In this document: positions 1 through 10,586 of the stretch, piece after piece
Position numbering within the stretch: position 1 is the stretch's first letter
How the letters are laid out: every line of letters begins with the position of its first letter
NCBI RefSeq assembly: GCF_020169335.1
Contig: NZ_JAIEZN010000001.1
Coordinates: forward strand, 2,221,805-2,285,804
Length of the DNA stretch: 64,000 nt
From: Devosia aquimaris
GTDB lineage: Bacteria > Pseudomonadota > Alphaproteobacteria > Rhizobiales > Devosiaceae
Direction of reading: 5' to 3'
Translations under genes and position numbers: made by a program
Notes under the pieces: model-generated
Databases searched by the model: none
Told to the model about the DNA's origin: nothing
Seen by the model: only the letters and a program-made list of their open reading frames with translations

Positions 1-863
1 TGAGCCGCCCCAGGAAGGCAACGATGATGGCCGTAAAGCCGTAATTGGTCGGAAAGCCCGGCACCATGCGCTGGAACGGCCCGGCGACCTCCAGCATGCC
101 GGCCAGGCCTGCCAGCGCGCCACTGACCAGCAGCGCCAGCCAGATCGTCTTGTTTTCCGAGAACCCGCCGTAGCGCGCGGCGTGCGGCGCAGCGCCAACC
201 ACCTTCATCTGGTAGCCAAAAACCGAACGCGACATCACGAACCAGGCGATCAATGCCACCACGATGGCAATCGGCACCCCCAGATGCACGATCGTGCCTG
301 GAATGATGTTGGGCAGCAGCGCATCCGCGGCAAAGCGCCGGGTCTGCGGAAAGCCCATGCCCATGGGGTCCTTCCATGGCGCGCGCACCAGGTAATAGAT
401 CAGCTGCACCGAGGCATAGGTCAGCATCAGGCTGGTAAGGATCTCATTGACGCCCAGGCGGGTCTTGAGCAGGGCCGGCACTGCCGCATAGGCCGCCCCG
501 CCGGCAATGCCCGCGATCATCATCAGCGGCAGGATCCACCAGCCGGTCATGCCATAGGTGGCCAGCGCCACCCCGGTGGCCGCCAGCCCGCCCATTACAT
601 ATTGCCCTTCCGCACCGATGTTCCACACATTGGCGCGATAGGCGATCGACAGCCCGACGCCGATGATGATCAGCGGCGCCGCCTTGACGCCCAGGTCCTG
701 CCATTTGAAGGAATTGGTCAGCGGCGTCAGGAAGATTTCGCGAACCGCACCGACACCGTCATAGCCGATCAGCGAGAAGATGATCGCGCCCACCAGCATC
801 GTCAGCAGCACCGAGGCCACCGGCGTCACATAGAGCATCAGCTTGGACGGCTCGGGTCGCTTC

Positions 864-883
<20 letters not shown>
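1..883 (-). CDS. ABC transporter permease, nucleoside type (partial)
   Basis: This is an inner-membrane permease of the BmpA-associated nucleoside importer class. The frame opens at ATG 883 (a second ATG is at 880) and runs off the left edge, so the C-terminus is missing. The visible part is strongly hydrophobic, with several membrane spans and a typical small-residue core (GLSIAYRANVWNIGAEGQY) that is characteristic of this permease family. Its start overlaps the end of the upstream ATPase by 20 bp, so the two are translationally coupled. Because the pair follows the xanthine dehydrogenase genes on the same strand, import of purine nucleosides, bases or urate is the likely role; the exact substrate is inference. 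Confidence 0.85.
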
Positions 884-2397
<1,514 letters not shown>

Positions 2398-2408
<11 letters not shown>

Positions 2409-3261
2409 GAATCGCCCCCGCGTGAACGGGGGCGGCTGCCCGCGCGATACCAGCTTCCCATTGCCCAATGTGGACCATAATTTCCGCCGCCGCCAGTACC
2501 CCGATCACTTCGGGCCGCTTATCCCCAAGCCCCTGCTTGCCAATCGGCAGCACCAGGCGTTCCAGCGCTCCGGCGTCTCCCCCTTCGCCGGTGAACCAGC
2601 TGGCAAAGCGCGCCCGCTTGGTCGCCGACCCCACCATGCCGACATAGGCCGTATCTGTCCGCGCCAGCGCCTCCTGGGCGATCAGGAAATCGAGCGCATG
2701 GTCATGGGTGACGATCACGAAACTGCTGCCCGCCGGCGCCTTGCGCACCAACGCCTCAGGCATGGCAACCACCTGTGTATCAATGCCCGGCGGCAACAGC
2801 GCGATTTCCTCGCGGCGCGTGTCGATCACACGCAGCCGCACCGGCATCATGGCGAGGATCTGCGCCAGCGCCCGCCCCACATGGCCAGCCCCGAACACAT
2901 AGACATGCGGCAATGCCGCCTCTTCCGCTGCGACCGCGCGCAGCAATGCGCCAGCCCGCGCAGCGTCGATCTGGGCCAGCGAGACACCAACGCGTCCGCC
3001 GCAGCATTGCCCGATCTCGGGCCCAAGGGGCACATCCATGGCCTCACTGGCCAGGCCCGCCGCCAACAGGCGGCGCGCATGCTCGATCACCAGACATTCC
3101 AGCGCCCCGCCGCCAATGGTGCCGAAGAGGTCCGTCGCCCCCACCAGCATGAACGTGCCCTGCGCGCGCGGCGATGATCCGCGCACCGAGGTCAGTTCGC
3201 AGACTATGGCGTCGGGACTGGCGGCAAGGAAGGCCGAGAGTTGGGCAGCGCGACCGCTCAT
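2398..3261 (-). CDS. xdhC: xanthine dehydrogenase accessory protein XdhC
   Basis: XdhC binds molybdenum cofactor, promotes its sulfuration and inserts it into xanthine dehydrogenase; that role is known from the family. The N-terminal motif with SVRGSSPRAQG and the FGTIGGGALE stretch are typical. The C-terminal half has a Rossmann-like segment (YVFGAGHVGRALA). The start ATG 3261 has a GAGGA ribosome-binding site; a GTG at 3276 is less likely. The protein is about 287 residues, normal for the family. It lies 55 bp behind xdhB and its 3' end overlaps the ABC ATPase gene. Confidence 0.95.
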
Positions 3262-3316
3262 GGCCTGTCCTCGCACAGCTGCGAGGTCATCAGGTCAGCC
3301 GGAGCAGCCATTGCCA

Positions 3317-5653
3317 TCATGCCTGCTTGTGCTCCTGTGCCAACCGCTGCACGCCCATCAGCACCCGCTCGGGCGTGATGGGCGTATTGAGCCGTGGCGC
3401 GATGGTGTAGTCAGCCACGCTGGCCACCGCCATCGAGAGGGCCTCCACCACGCTCATGGCCAGCATGAACGGCGGCTCACCCACCGCCTTGGAGCGGCCA
3501 ACCGTCGGCTCGACATTCTCCGACCATTCCGCCAGCTTGACGTTGAACACCGGCGGCACGTCGCTGGCCAGCGGGATCTTGTAGGTCGAGGGCGCCTTGG
3601 TGCGCAATTGCCCCTTGTCGTCCCACACCAGCTCTTCGGTGGTCAGCCAGCCCATGCCCTGCACGAAACCGCCTTCGATCTGACCGATGTCGATCGCCGG
3701 ATTGAGCGAATGGCCCACGTCGTGAAGGATATCGACGCGGTCGACGGTGTATTCGCCGGTCAGCGTGTCGATGGTCACCTCGCTCACCGAAGCGCCATAG
3801 GCATAGTAGTAGAACGGCCGCCCGCGCCCCGTGGCCCGATCCCAGTGGATCTTCGGCGTCTGGTAGAAGCCGGCCGCCGACAGTTGCACGCGGTTGAGAT
3901 AGGCCGAGGCCGCCAGTTCGGCAAAGCCGACGAACGTGCTGCCGCATTCGACACCACCCGGCACCCAGCGCACCTCGGACTCCGCCACATTGTGCAGCTT
4001 GGCCGCATGGGTTGTCAGCCGGGCCTTGATCTGCCGGGCCGCATCATAGGCCGCCGCGCCATTGAGATCGCTGCCCGAAGACGCCGCCGTCGCCGAAGTA
4101 TTGGGCACCTTGCCCGTGCTGGTGGCCATGATCTTGACCACGTCGAGCCCCACGCCAAAGGCGTCGGCCAAGACCTGCGCCACCTTGATATAGAGCCCCT
4201 GCCCCATTTCGGTGCCGCCGTGGCTGAGATGGATCGAGCCATCCTTATAGACATGCACCAGGGCGCCGGCCTGATTGTACCAGGTGGCCGTGAACGAGAT
4301 GCCGAACTTGACCGGCGTCAGAGCGATACCTTTTTTCAGGATCGGACTACCGGCATTGTATTTGATGATCGCGGCGCGCCGCGCCTGATAGTCGGCGCTG
4401 GCCTCCAGCTCATCAACCACGCGGTGGATGATGTTGTCGGTCACTTCCTGGTGGTAGGGCGTGATGTTGTTGGCATCGGTGCCATAGAAATTGGCCTTGC
4501 GGATCTCCAGCGGATCCTTGCCCAGCGCATAGGCGATGTCTTCGACCCAGCGCTCGGCCGCCACCATGCCCTGCGGGCCGCCAAAGCCGCGGAAGGCCGT
4601 ATTGCTCACCGTATTGGTGTAGAGCGGCTCGCTGCGCACCCGCACCGCCGGATACCAATAGGCATTGTCGGCATGAAACAGCGCCCGGTCGGTCACCGGC
4701 CCGCTGAGATCGGACGAAAAGCCCGCCCGCGCTGCATAGACCGCGTCCACGGCGTGGATCTTGCCGGTCTCGTCATAGCCCACGTCATAATCGACCACGA
4801 AATCATGCCGCTTGCCGGTGGCGCTCATGTCATCGTCGCGGTCGGGCCTGAGCTTGCAGGCCCGGTTCCACTTCTTGGCCGCCAGCGCCGCTATGGCAGC
4901 GAACAGATTGCTCTGCGTTTCCTTGCCGCCGAAGCCACCGCCCATGCGCCGCACATTGACGGTCACCGCATGCTGGCGGATGCCGAGCACCTGCGCCACC
5001 ATCACCTGCACTTCAGTGGGATGCTGGGTAGAGGAATAGACCGTCACATCCTCGTCTTCCCCCGGCACCGCCAGGGCAATCTGGCCTTCGAGGTAGAAGT
5101 GGTCCTGCCCACCGATCTCCATGCTGCCCTTGACCCGGCGCGGCGCCCCGGCCATGCCGGCCGCCACATCACCGCGCTCGAGCTTGAGCGGCGGCGTCAC
5201 CAGCTTCCCGCCGGCCGCCTGCGCTGCCCGCACATTGGTGGCAAACGGCAAAGGCTTGTAGTCGATCTTGGCCAGATGGGCGGCCCGCCGCGCCTGGTCG
5301 CGCGTTTCGGCAACCACGGCAAACAGCGGCTGCCCCCAGAAATGCACCCGATCCACCGGGAACAGCGGCTCGTCGTGGCTGTGATTGGAGCTGACGTCAT
5401 TGTCGCCCGGCACATCGGCCGCCGTCAGCACGCCGATCACCCCCGGCGCCGCCAGCGTCGCGGAAAAATCGATAGCCGCAATCTCGGCATGCGGATTGGT
5501 CGCGAGACCCAGATAGGCGTGCATGGTGCCCGCCGGCTCGATCATGTCGTCGATATATTCGGCCGTGCCGGTCACATGCTTGGGGCCGCTGTCATGGCGG
5601 GTCCCCACATGCAGCGACGACAGGGGAATGGCGGTCTGTGGCTTGGGATCCAT
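3317..5653 (-). CDS. xdhB: xanthine dehydrogenase, molybdopterin-binding large subunit
   Basis: This 778-residue subunit carries the molybdenum active site that oxidises hypoxanthine to xanthine and urate. Visible cofactor and catalytic motifs are RMGGGFGGKE, NTAFRGFGGPQGM, GGTEMGQGL and, near the C-terminus, VGEPPFML, where the Glu is the general base known from the family. The start ATG shares one base with the xdhA stop (TGATG), so the subunits are translationally coupled. A GTG one codon upstream is possible. Length and motif order are complete and no damage is seen. Confidence 0.97.
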   Translation of the reverse strand: MDPKPQTAIPLSSLHVGTRHDSGPKHVTGTAEYIDDMIEPAGTMHAYLGLATNPHAEIAAIDFSATLAAPGVIGVLTAADVPGDNDVSSNHSHDEPLFPVDRVHFWGQPLFAVVAETRDQARRAAHLAKIDYKPLPFATNVRAAQAAGGKLVTPPLKLERGDVAAGMAGAPRRVKGSMEIGGQDHFYLEGQIALAVPGEDEDVTVYSSTQHPTEVQVMVAQVLGIRQHAVTVNVRRMGGGFGGKETQSNLFAAIAALAAKKWNRACKLRPDRDDDMSATGKRHDFVVDYDVGYDETGKIHAVDAVYAARAGFSSDLSGPVTDRALFHADNAYWYPAVRVRSEPLYTNTVSNTAFRGFGGPQGMVAAERWVEDIAYALGKDPLEIRKANFYGTDANNITPYHQEVTDNIIHRVVDELEASADYQARRAAIIKYNAGSPILKKGIALTPVKFGISFTATWYNQAGALVHVYKDGSIHLSHGGTEMGQGLYIKVAQVLADAFGVGLDVVKIMATSTGKVPNTSATAASSGSDLNGAAAYDAARQIKARLTTHAAKLHNVAESEVRWVPGGVECGSTFVGFAELAASAYLNRVQLSAAGFYQTPKIHWDRATGRGRPFYYYAYGASVSEVTIDTLTGEYTVDRVDILHDVGHSLNPAIDIGQIEGGFVQGMGWLTTEELVWDDKGQLRTKAPSTYKIPLASDVPPVFNVKLAEWSENVEPTVGRSKAVGEPPFMLAMSVVEALSMAVASVADYTIAPRLNTPITPERVLMGVQRLAQEHKQA

Positions 5654-7119
5654 CACGCCACCTCCCGCCGCAGCCTCTGGCCCTGGCCGGTGCTCTCAAG
5701 GAAGAACCGCTTGAGCAGGTTCTGCGCACTCAGCAGGCGATAGTCGGCGCTCGCGCGCATGTCCGAAATCGGCTGATAGTCGGTGGCAAATGCGGACATC
5801 GCCGCCTCGACGCTCTCCAGCGTCCAGGGCTGGCCCACCAGCGCCGCCTCGACCGCCTTGGCGCGCTTGGGCGTGGCCGCCATGCCGCCAAAGGCGATGC
5901 GGGCCATGCCCACCACCCCGGCGTCATTGATGAACACGCGGAAGGCGCCGCACAGCGCCGAAATATCCTCTTCGCGGCGCTTGGAAAGCTTGTATACCGC
6001 GAAGCGCTCGCCGGCCGGCAACAGCGGAATGGTCACGCTCTCGACGAACTCGCCGGGCTGCCGATCCTGCTTGCCATAGGCCAGGAAATAGTCTTCCAGC
6101 TTGATCTCGCGCCGATGCTCGCCCCGCCGCAGATGCAGCTTGGCGCCCAGCGCAATGAACGGCGGCGGGGTGTCGCCGATGGGCGAGCCATTGGCGATAT
6201 TGCCGCCGATCGTGCCCATGTTGCGCACCTGCTCGCCGGCAATGCGATCCCACAGCTCCGCCATCGCCGGAAAGGCCGCCGTCAGCGTCGGCATGGCCTC
6301 CGAATAGCTCACCCCGGCATAGAAGCGGATTTCGCTGGCATTCTCGGCAATGCGCTTGAGCTCCTGCAGATGGCCGATGAAGATCACCGGACCGATGCGC
6401 CGCATGAACTTGGTGACCCAAAGCCCCACATCGGTCGAGCCGGCCACAATCGTGGCCTCGGGGTTGGACTCATAGACTGCAGCGAAATCGTCGAGCGACG
6501 CCGGCACGATAATGCGGTTCTCGCCCTCCCCGATCTCGACGCGGCTGCCATCATTGAGTGCCTTGATCTGCGCCTTGAGCGCGATGCGCTCAGCCAGCAG
6601 CGGATCGCCCTGCGGCAAGCCATAGCTCGACATGGCCTGTGCTGCGCGAATGATCGGCGCATAGCCGGTGCAGCGGCAGAGATTGCCCTGCAGCGCCTTT
6701 TCGATCGCCGCCTGGCTGGGGTCGGGATTGCGCATCCACAACCCGTAAAGGCTCATCACAAAGCCCGGCGTGCAGAAGCCGCACTGGCTGCCATGGTGAT
6801 CCACCATCGCCTGCTGCACCGGATGCAGATTGCCGTTCTCGCCGCGCAGATGCTCGATGGTCACCACATGGGTGCCGTGCAGGCTGCCCACGAAGCGGAT
6901 GCAGGCGGTCACCGAGTCATAGATGATCTCGTCATCCATCAACCGCCCGACCAGCACGGTGCAGGCGCCGCAATCGCCCTCCGCGCAACCCTCTTTGGAG
7001 CCGCGCAGCCGCCGCTCGAGCCGCAGCCAGTCCAGCAGCGTCAGATCGGGTGGCACATCGGTCAGGCTGATTGCCTCACCGTTGAGAATGAAGCGAATGG
7101 CGCCCGAAACTGCGGTCAT
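5653..7119 (-). CDS. xdhA: xanthine dehydrogenase, 2Fe-2S and FAD small subunit
   Basis: This 488-residue subunit passes electrons from the molybdenum centre to NAD through two 2Fe-2S clusters and FAD. The N-terminal ferredoxin-like cluster motif is visible (GCAEGDCGACTVL, about residues 39-51), followed by the second cluster motifs CGFCTPGF and LCRCTGY. The FAD-binding part shows VAGSTDVGL and TIGGNIANGSPIGD. A strong GGGGGAG ribosome-binding site overlaps the end of hiuH, whose stop lies only 3 bp upstream. It is the second gene of the operon and precedes xdhB with a one-base overlap. Confidence 0.97.
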   Translation of the reverse strand: MTAVSGAIRFILNGEAISLTDVPPDLTLLDWLRLERRLRGSKEGCAEGDCGACTVLVGRLMDDEIIYDSVTACIRFVGSLHGTHVVTIEHLRGENGNLHPVQQAMVDHHGSQCGFCTPGFVMSLYGLWMRNPDPSQAAIEKALQGNLCRCTGYAPIIRAAQAMSSYGLPQGDPLLAERIALKAQIKALNDGSRVEIGEGENRIIVPASLDDFAAVYESNPEATIVAGSTDVGLWVTKFMRRIGPVIFIGHLQELKRIAENASEIRFYAGVSYSEAMPTLTAAFPAMAELWDRIAGEQVRNMGTIGGNIANGSPIGDTPPPFIALGAKLHLRRGEHRREIKLEDYFLAYGKQDRQPGEFVESVTIPLLPAGERFAVYKLSKRREEDISALCGAFRVFINDAGVVGMARIAFGGMAATPKRAKAVEAALVGQPWTLESVEAAMSAFATDYQPISDMRASADYRLLSAQNLLKRFFLESTGQGQRLRREVA

Positions 7120-7122
7120 GCC

Positions 7123-7479
7123 TCAGCTCCCCCGATAGGTCGAATAGGCAAACGGGCTGACCAGCAGCGGCACGTGATAGTGCTTGTCCTCGGAAATCGT
7201 GAAGCGGATCGGCACCACATCGAGGAACGGCGTCTCGATCTCGACGCCCAGTCGCTCGAAATACTGCCCGACATGGAAATGGATTTCGAACTCGCCATGC
7301 TGGAACTGCTGCTCATCGAGCAGCGGCTGATCCACCCGTCCGTCGGCATTGGTATAGCTGTCGGTGATATGGTGGGTGTGGTCCCCGTGCACGAACAGCA
7401 GTTCGATGCGCATCCCGCGCGCCGGCTTGCCGTGCATCGTGTCCAGCACATGCGTCGTCAGACGCCCGTTTCCCGCCAT
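7123..7479 (-). CDS. uraH: 5-hydroxyisourate hydrolase (transthyretin-like)
   Basis: The enzyme hydrolyses 5-hydroxyisourate, the product of urate oxidation, to OHCU. At 118 residues it has the usual length. The family N-terminal motif LTTHVLDTMHGKPA and the C-terminal tetrapeptide YRGS, which is diagnostic for hydrolases as opposed to transthyretin hormone carriers, are both present, as is HVPLLVSPFAYSTY. No signal peptide is seen, so it should be cytoplasmic. It is the first gene of the xdhABC operon, with a GGAG site ahead of ATG 7479. Its partner decarboxylase is fused to the allantoinase at 9150-10568. Confidence 0.95.
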   Translation of the reverse strand: MAGNGRLTTHVLDTMHGKPARGMRIELLFVHGDHTHHITDSYTNADGRVDQPLLDEQQFQHGEFEIHFHVGQYFERLGVEIETPFLDVVPIRFTISEDKHYHVPLLVSPFAYSTYRGS

Positions 7480-7590
7480 AGTCCTGCTCCTGCTGTCGTC
7501 CCCGCGCCAAGCTTAGTACGCGGCTGATTGTTCTTGATATACTCAAATTGGGAGCACTATGCTGCCAAAATGGCAACAGGGAAATCCCCG
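7480..7590. promoter_or_regulatory. divergent control region between hiuH-xdh operon and lysR-type gene
   Basis: This 111-bp interval must hold the promoters of both directions. Just ahead of the LysR start is the inverted repeat TGCCA-AAA-TGGCA at 7563-7575. LysR regulators usually bind such intervals to repress themselves and activate the divergent operon. I cannot assign -10 and -35 elements with confidence. Confidence 0.45.
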
Positions 7591-8571
7591 ATGGAGCAGC
7601 GCAGCCCGCCCGAACGCCCGCGTGAACATGCCCTCTCGGCCAGCCTGCTGGCCCGGGTGTTTCACCAGCCGTCACTGATCTATTTCAATGCCGTCGCCAC
7701 CCATCTGTCCATCCGCGAGGCTGCGCGCCGGCTCAACATCGCCTCCTCCGCCGTCACCCGCCAGGTCGCCCAGCTCGAGGATGCGCTGGGCATTGCCCTG
7801 TTCCTGCGCGACAAGCGGCGCCTGCGCCTATCCCCCGCTGGCGAAATCCTCTTCCGCCATGCCCGCCGCCTCACCGCGCCCATGGAGGCCGCCGTCTCCG
7901 AGATCGAGCTGCTGCGCGGCTTGCGCTCCGGCGCTGTGCGCATCGCCGCCGCGGAAAGCGTCGGCCTATCGTTCCTGCCGCGGCTGATCACCGATTTCGG
8001 CAAGCGCTATCCCCGGCTCAATATCGATGTGTCGGTGATCTCATCGGCCGAGGTGATCGAACGCCTGCTCGACGAACGCATCGACATCGGCTTCGGCTTC
8101 ATCGCCAAGCCGCCGCGCCAGATCGACATCGCCTTCCGCCGCGACGTGCCCATCGGCGTGGTCATGACATCAGACCACCCCCTCGCCGGGCTGCGCAAGC
8201 TGACCATGCAGCAATGCCTCGAACATCCCCTGGCTGTGGCCAAGCCCGAGATTTCCATCCGCGAGGTCATCGAGCCCTTCCTGCGCCAGTCCGCCACCAT
8301 CCTGCCGCCGCTGGTCGAGGTCGATTCGATCCGCATGCTGGTCGAGCTGGCGCTGGGCGGCCACTATGCCTCGATCATGACGCCCATCGGCGCTCAGGGC
8401 GAAGTGGAGACCGGACGCCTGGTCTTCCGGCCGCTCGACGACGGCGGCCTGCCCACCAATCGCTTCGGCATCATGCTGCGCGCGGGTGCTCCCCTGCATC
8501 TGGCGCCCGCGATCTTCTTCGATCACGCCAAATCCTATTTCGACAACCTGGTGCTCCCCGGCGCCATCTGA
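7591..8571 (+). CDS. LysR-family transcriptional regulator of the purine cluster
   Basis: This regulator of about 326 residues has an N-terminal winged helix-turn-helix (LSIREAARRLNIASSAVTRQ, followed by LEDALGIALFLRDKRRLRLS) and a LysR substrate-binding domain behind it. I chose ATG 7591 because AGGGAAA lies six bases upstream; earlier starts at 7528 or 7570 would add an unusual N-terminal tail and have poor ribosome-binding sites. It is transcribed away from hiuH-xdhABC and sits directly before the allantoin-degrading genes, so control of purine breakdown in response to a pathway intermediate is the likely role. The ligand is unknown. Confidence 0.9.
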   Translation: MEQRSPPERPREHALSASLLARVFHQPSLIYFNAVATHLSIREAARRLNIASSAVTRQVAQLEDALGIALFLRDKRRLRLSPAGEILFRHARRLTAPMEAAVSEIELLRGLRSGAVRIAAAESVGLSFLPRLITDFGKRYPRLNIDVSVISSAEVIERLLDERIDIGFGFIAKPPRQIDIAFRRDVPIGVVMTSDHPLAGLRKLTMQQCLEHPLAVAKPEISIREVIEPFLRQSATILPPLVEVDSIRMLVELALGGHYASIMTPIGAQGEVETGRLVFRPLDDGGLPTNRFGIMLRAGAPLHLAPAIFFDHAKSYFDNLVLPGAI

Positions 8572-8612
8572 GCTGGCGGGTTGTCAGAGCCAGCCCACCG
8601 CGCCATGCTGAG

Positions 8613-8651
8613 CCCAGCATCACCAATCGCCCAGCATCACCAATCGCCCAG
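8613..8651. repeat. 17-bp tandem repeat, 2.3 copies
   Basis: The unit CCCAGCATCACCAATCG occurs twice head to tail at 8613-8629 and 8630-8646, and the first five bases repeat again at 8647-8651. It lies in the short gap between the LysR gene and the DUF1801 gene, just upstream of that start codon. It probably arose by slippage; no function is evident. Confidence 0.85.
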
Positions 8652-8660
8652 GCTGCTCCC

Positions 8661-9044
8661 ATGGCCAAGTCACCTTCTGCCCCGACACCCGACGCATCGG
8701 CTCTCATCGACGCCAAGATCGCCAGCTATGATGATTGGCGCGGGCCAATGCTGGCGCAGGTCCGCGCGCTGATCCTGGCGGCTCATCCCGATACCATCGA
8801 AGAGTGGAAGTGGGATGGCCCCGTCTGGTCCAACGGCGGCATCATTTGCACCGGTGAGGTCTACAAGAAGGCGGTCAAGACTACCTTTGCCAAGGGGGCC
8901 TCGGTGGACGACCCCACGGGCCTGTTCAATTCAAGCCTCGAAGGCAAGACCCGCCGCGCCATCGACTTCTTTGAAAGCGCCGACATCGACGAGGCCGCCT
9001 TCAAGTCCCTGGTGCGCGCCGCCATCGCCGTCAACCACACCTAG
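8661..9044 (+). CDS. DUF1801 domain protein
   Basis: This small cytoplasmic protein of 127 residues matches the DUF1801 fold family, with the characteristic EEWKWDGPVWSNGGIICTGE strand region followed by KKAVKTTFAKGASVDDP. The frame is open far upstream into the LysR gene, but ATG 8661 gives the normal family start; the gene follows lysR by 89 bp. The biochemical function of the family is not established. The gene is flanked on both sides by purine catabolic genes without any obvious link to them. Confidence 0.8.
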   Translation: MAKSPSAPTPDASALIDAKIASYDDWRGPMLAQVRALILAAHPDTIEEWKWDGPVWSNGGIICTGEVYKKAVKTTFAKGASVDDPTGLFNSSLEGKTRRAIDFFESADIDEAAFKSLVRAAIAVNHT

Positions 9045-9113
9045 CGCGTTCGCTGCCGCAGATCGCACTTGCACCACACCCCTCTGGCGCAGCGCCCGCG
9101 CATGGGATTACCA

Positions 9114-9136
9114 TTGGGTCACTGATCCTGACCCAA
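9114..9136. promoter_or_regulatory. candidate LysR-type operator ahead of puuE-uraD fusion
   Basis: A perfect inverted repeat has arms TTGGGTCA (9114-9121) and TGACCCAA (9129-9136) with a 7-bp spacer, and it contains a T-N11-A core (T9119, A9131), the classic LysR-box layout. It ends 13 bp before the start codon at 9150. A weaker relative (TGGGGTCA at 11746 and TTGAACCC at 11766) lies ahead of the ureidoglycine aminohydrolase gene. Binding by the LysR protein encoded at 7591-8571 is inference. Confidence 0.55.
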
Positions 9137-9149
9137 ATGAGACTCTGAC

Positions 9150-10568
9150 ATGAACCGCTACCCTCGCGACATGCATGGCTACGGCCCCATCCCGCCCAAG
9201 GCCAATTGGCCCGGCGGTGCCCATGTCGCGGTGCAGTTCGTGCTCAACTACGAAGAAGGCGGCGAGAACAATATCCTGCACGGCGATGGCGCCTCCGAGG
9301 CCTTTCTGGTCGACGTGCTCGGCGCGGCCCCCTGGCCGGGCCAGCGCCATGCCAATGTGGAATCCATGTATGAATATGGTGCCCGCGCCGGCTTCTGGCG
9401 CCTCCACCGCCTGTTCACCGAGGCGGAACTGCCCGTCACCGTCTATGGCGTCGCCACCGCGCTCATGCGCGCTCCAGCCCAGCTTGCGGCCATGCAGGAG
9501 GCCGGCTGGGAAATCGCCAGCCATGGCTACAAGTGGATCCAGCACAAGGACATGACGCCCGAGGTTGAGCGCGAGCAGATCGCCGAGGCCATCCGCCTGC
9601 ACACCGTTGCGACCGGCGAGCGTCCGCGTGGTTGGTACACCGGCCGCTCTTCGCTCAACACGGTCGATCTGGTCTCCGAAGTTGGCGGCTTTGCCTATAT
9701 CTCGGACACCTATGACGACGACCTGCCCTATTGGCGCGTCCATCAGGGCAAGCCGCACCTGATCATCCCCTATAGCCTCTCGACCAATGACATGCGCTTT
9801 GTCACCGGCCCGGGCTTTGACAATGGCGAGGAATATTTCCAGTTCCTCAAGGACAGTTTTGATTGCCTCTATGCCGAGGGCGAGGCCGGTTCGCCCAAGA
9901 TGATGTCGCTGGGCCTGCATTGCCGCCTCGTCGGCCAGCCCGGTCGCTACCAGGGCCTCAAGAAATTCGTCGACTACATCAAGGGCTTCGACAAGGTGTG
10001 GATCCCGACGCGCCTGGCCATCGCCGAACATTGGGCGGCTGAGCACCCCTATGTCGCGCCCGAGGTCATCCCTTCCCAGCTCGACAAAGCCGATTTCGTC
10101 ACCCGCTATGGCTCGATTTTCGAGCATTCGCCCTGGATTGCCGAGCGCGCCTGGGAAGCTGAAATGGGTCCTGCCAACGATACCGCCATTGGCCTGCATT
10201 TTGCCCTGCGCAGCCAGTTCCGCATGGCGTCCGAGGAAGAGCGATTGGCGGTCCTGCGGGCGCATCCCGATCTTGCCGGCAAGCTCGCCGCAGCCAAGCG
10301 CCTGACCGCCGAATCCACTGCCGAGCAGGCCTCGGTGGGCCTTGATGCGTTGACCGATGGCGAACGGCAGAAGTTCACCATGCTCAACACCGCCTATGTC
10401 GACAAGTTCGGCTTCCCCTTCATCATCGCGGTGCGCGACAACACCAAGGCCTCCATTCTCGAAGCCTTCGAGACGCGCCTCACCAATAGTACTGAAGAAG
10501 AATTCGCCGCCGCCTGCGCCCAGGTCGAACGCATTGCCTTGCTGCGGCTCAAGGCCATCCTCCCTTGA
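9150..10568 (+). CDS. puuE-uraD: PuuE-type allantoinase fused to OHCU decarboxylase
   Basis: This 472-residue protein joins two enzymes of urate breakdown. Residues 1 to about 310 form a polysaccharide-deacetylase-like allantoinase (PuuE) that opens allantoin to allantoate; visible motifs include NYEEGGENNILHGD, WEIASHGYKWIQ and GLHCRLVGQPGR. Residues from about 315 form OHCU decarboxylase, with YGSIFEHSPWIAERAW, RAHPDLAGKLA and FGFPFIIAVRDN, including the family's catalytic His. The two halves catalyse neighbouring steps: OHCU to (S)-allantoin, then to allantoate. The start ATG 9150 follows a candidate operator. Similar fusions occur in other proteobacteria. Confidence 0.93.
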   Translation: MNRYPRDMHGYGPIPPKANWPGGAHVAVQFVLNYEEGGENNILHGDGASEAFLVDVLGAAPWPGQRHANVESMYEYGARAGFWRLHRLFTEAELPVTVYGVATALMRAPAQLAAMQEAGWEIASHGYKWIQHKDMTPEVEREQIAEAIRLHTVATGERPRGWYTGRSSLNTVDLVSEVGGFAYISDTYDDDLPYWRVHQGKPHLIIPYSLSTNDMRFVTGPGFDNGEEYFQFLKDSFDCLYAEGEAGSPKMMSLGLHCRLVGQPGRYQGLKKFVDYIKGFDKVWIPTRLAIAEHWAAEHPYVAPEVIPSQLDKADFVTRYGSIFEHSPWIAERAWEAEMGPANDTAIGLHFALRSQFRMASEEERLAVLRAHPDLAGKLAAAKRLTAESTAEQASVGLDALTDGERQKFTMLNTAYVDKFGFPFIIAVRDNTKASILEAFETRLTNSTEEEFAAACAQVERIALLRLKAILP

Positions 10569-10586
10569 GGGGAATGCGCAATGGAG

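Noticed and set aside
3038..5743. A 901-codon open frame on the plus strand opposite xdhB
   Set aside because: It is antisense to a gene with intact catalytic motifs, and its translation is His/Arg/Gly-rich without any family motif, as expected for the complement of GC-rich coding DNA.
5638..7527. A 629-codon open frame on the plus strand opposite xdhA and hiuH
   Set aside because: Antisense to two clear genes; composition is rich in His, Arg and Ala with no recognisable domain.
8572..8594. Terminator after the LysR gene (GCTGGC ... GCCAGC)
   Set aside because: The stem is only 6 bp with an 11-base loop and no T run follows.
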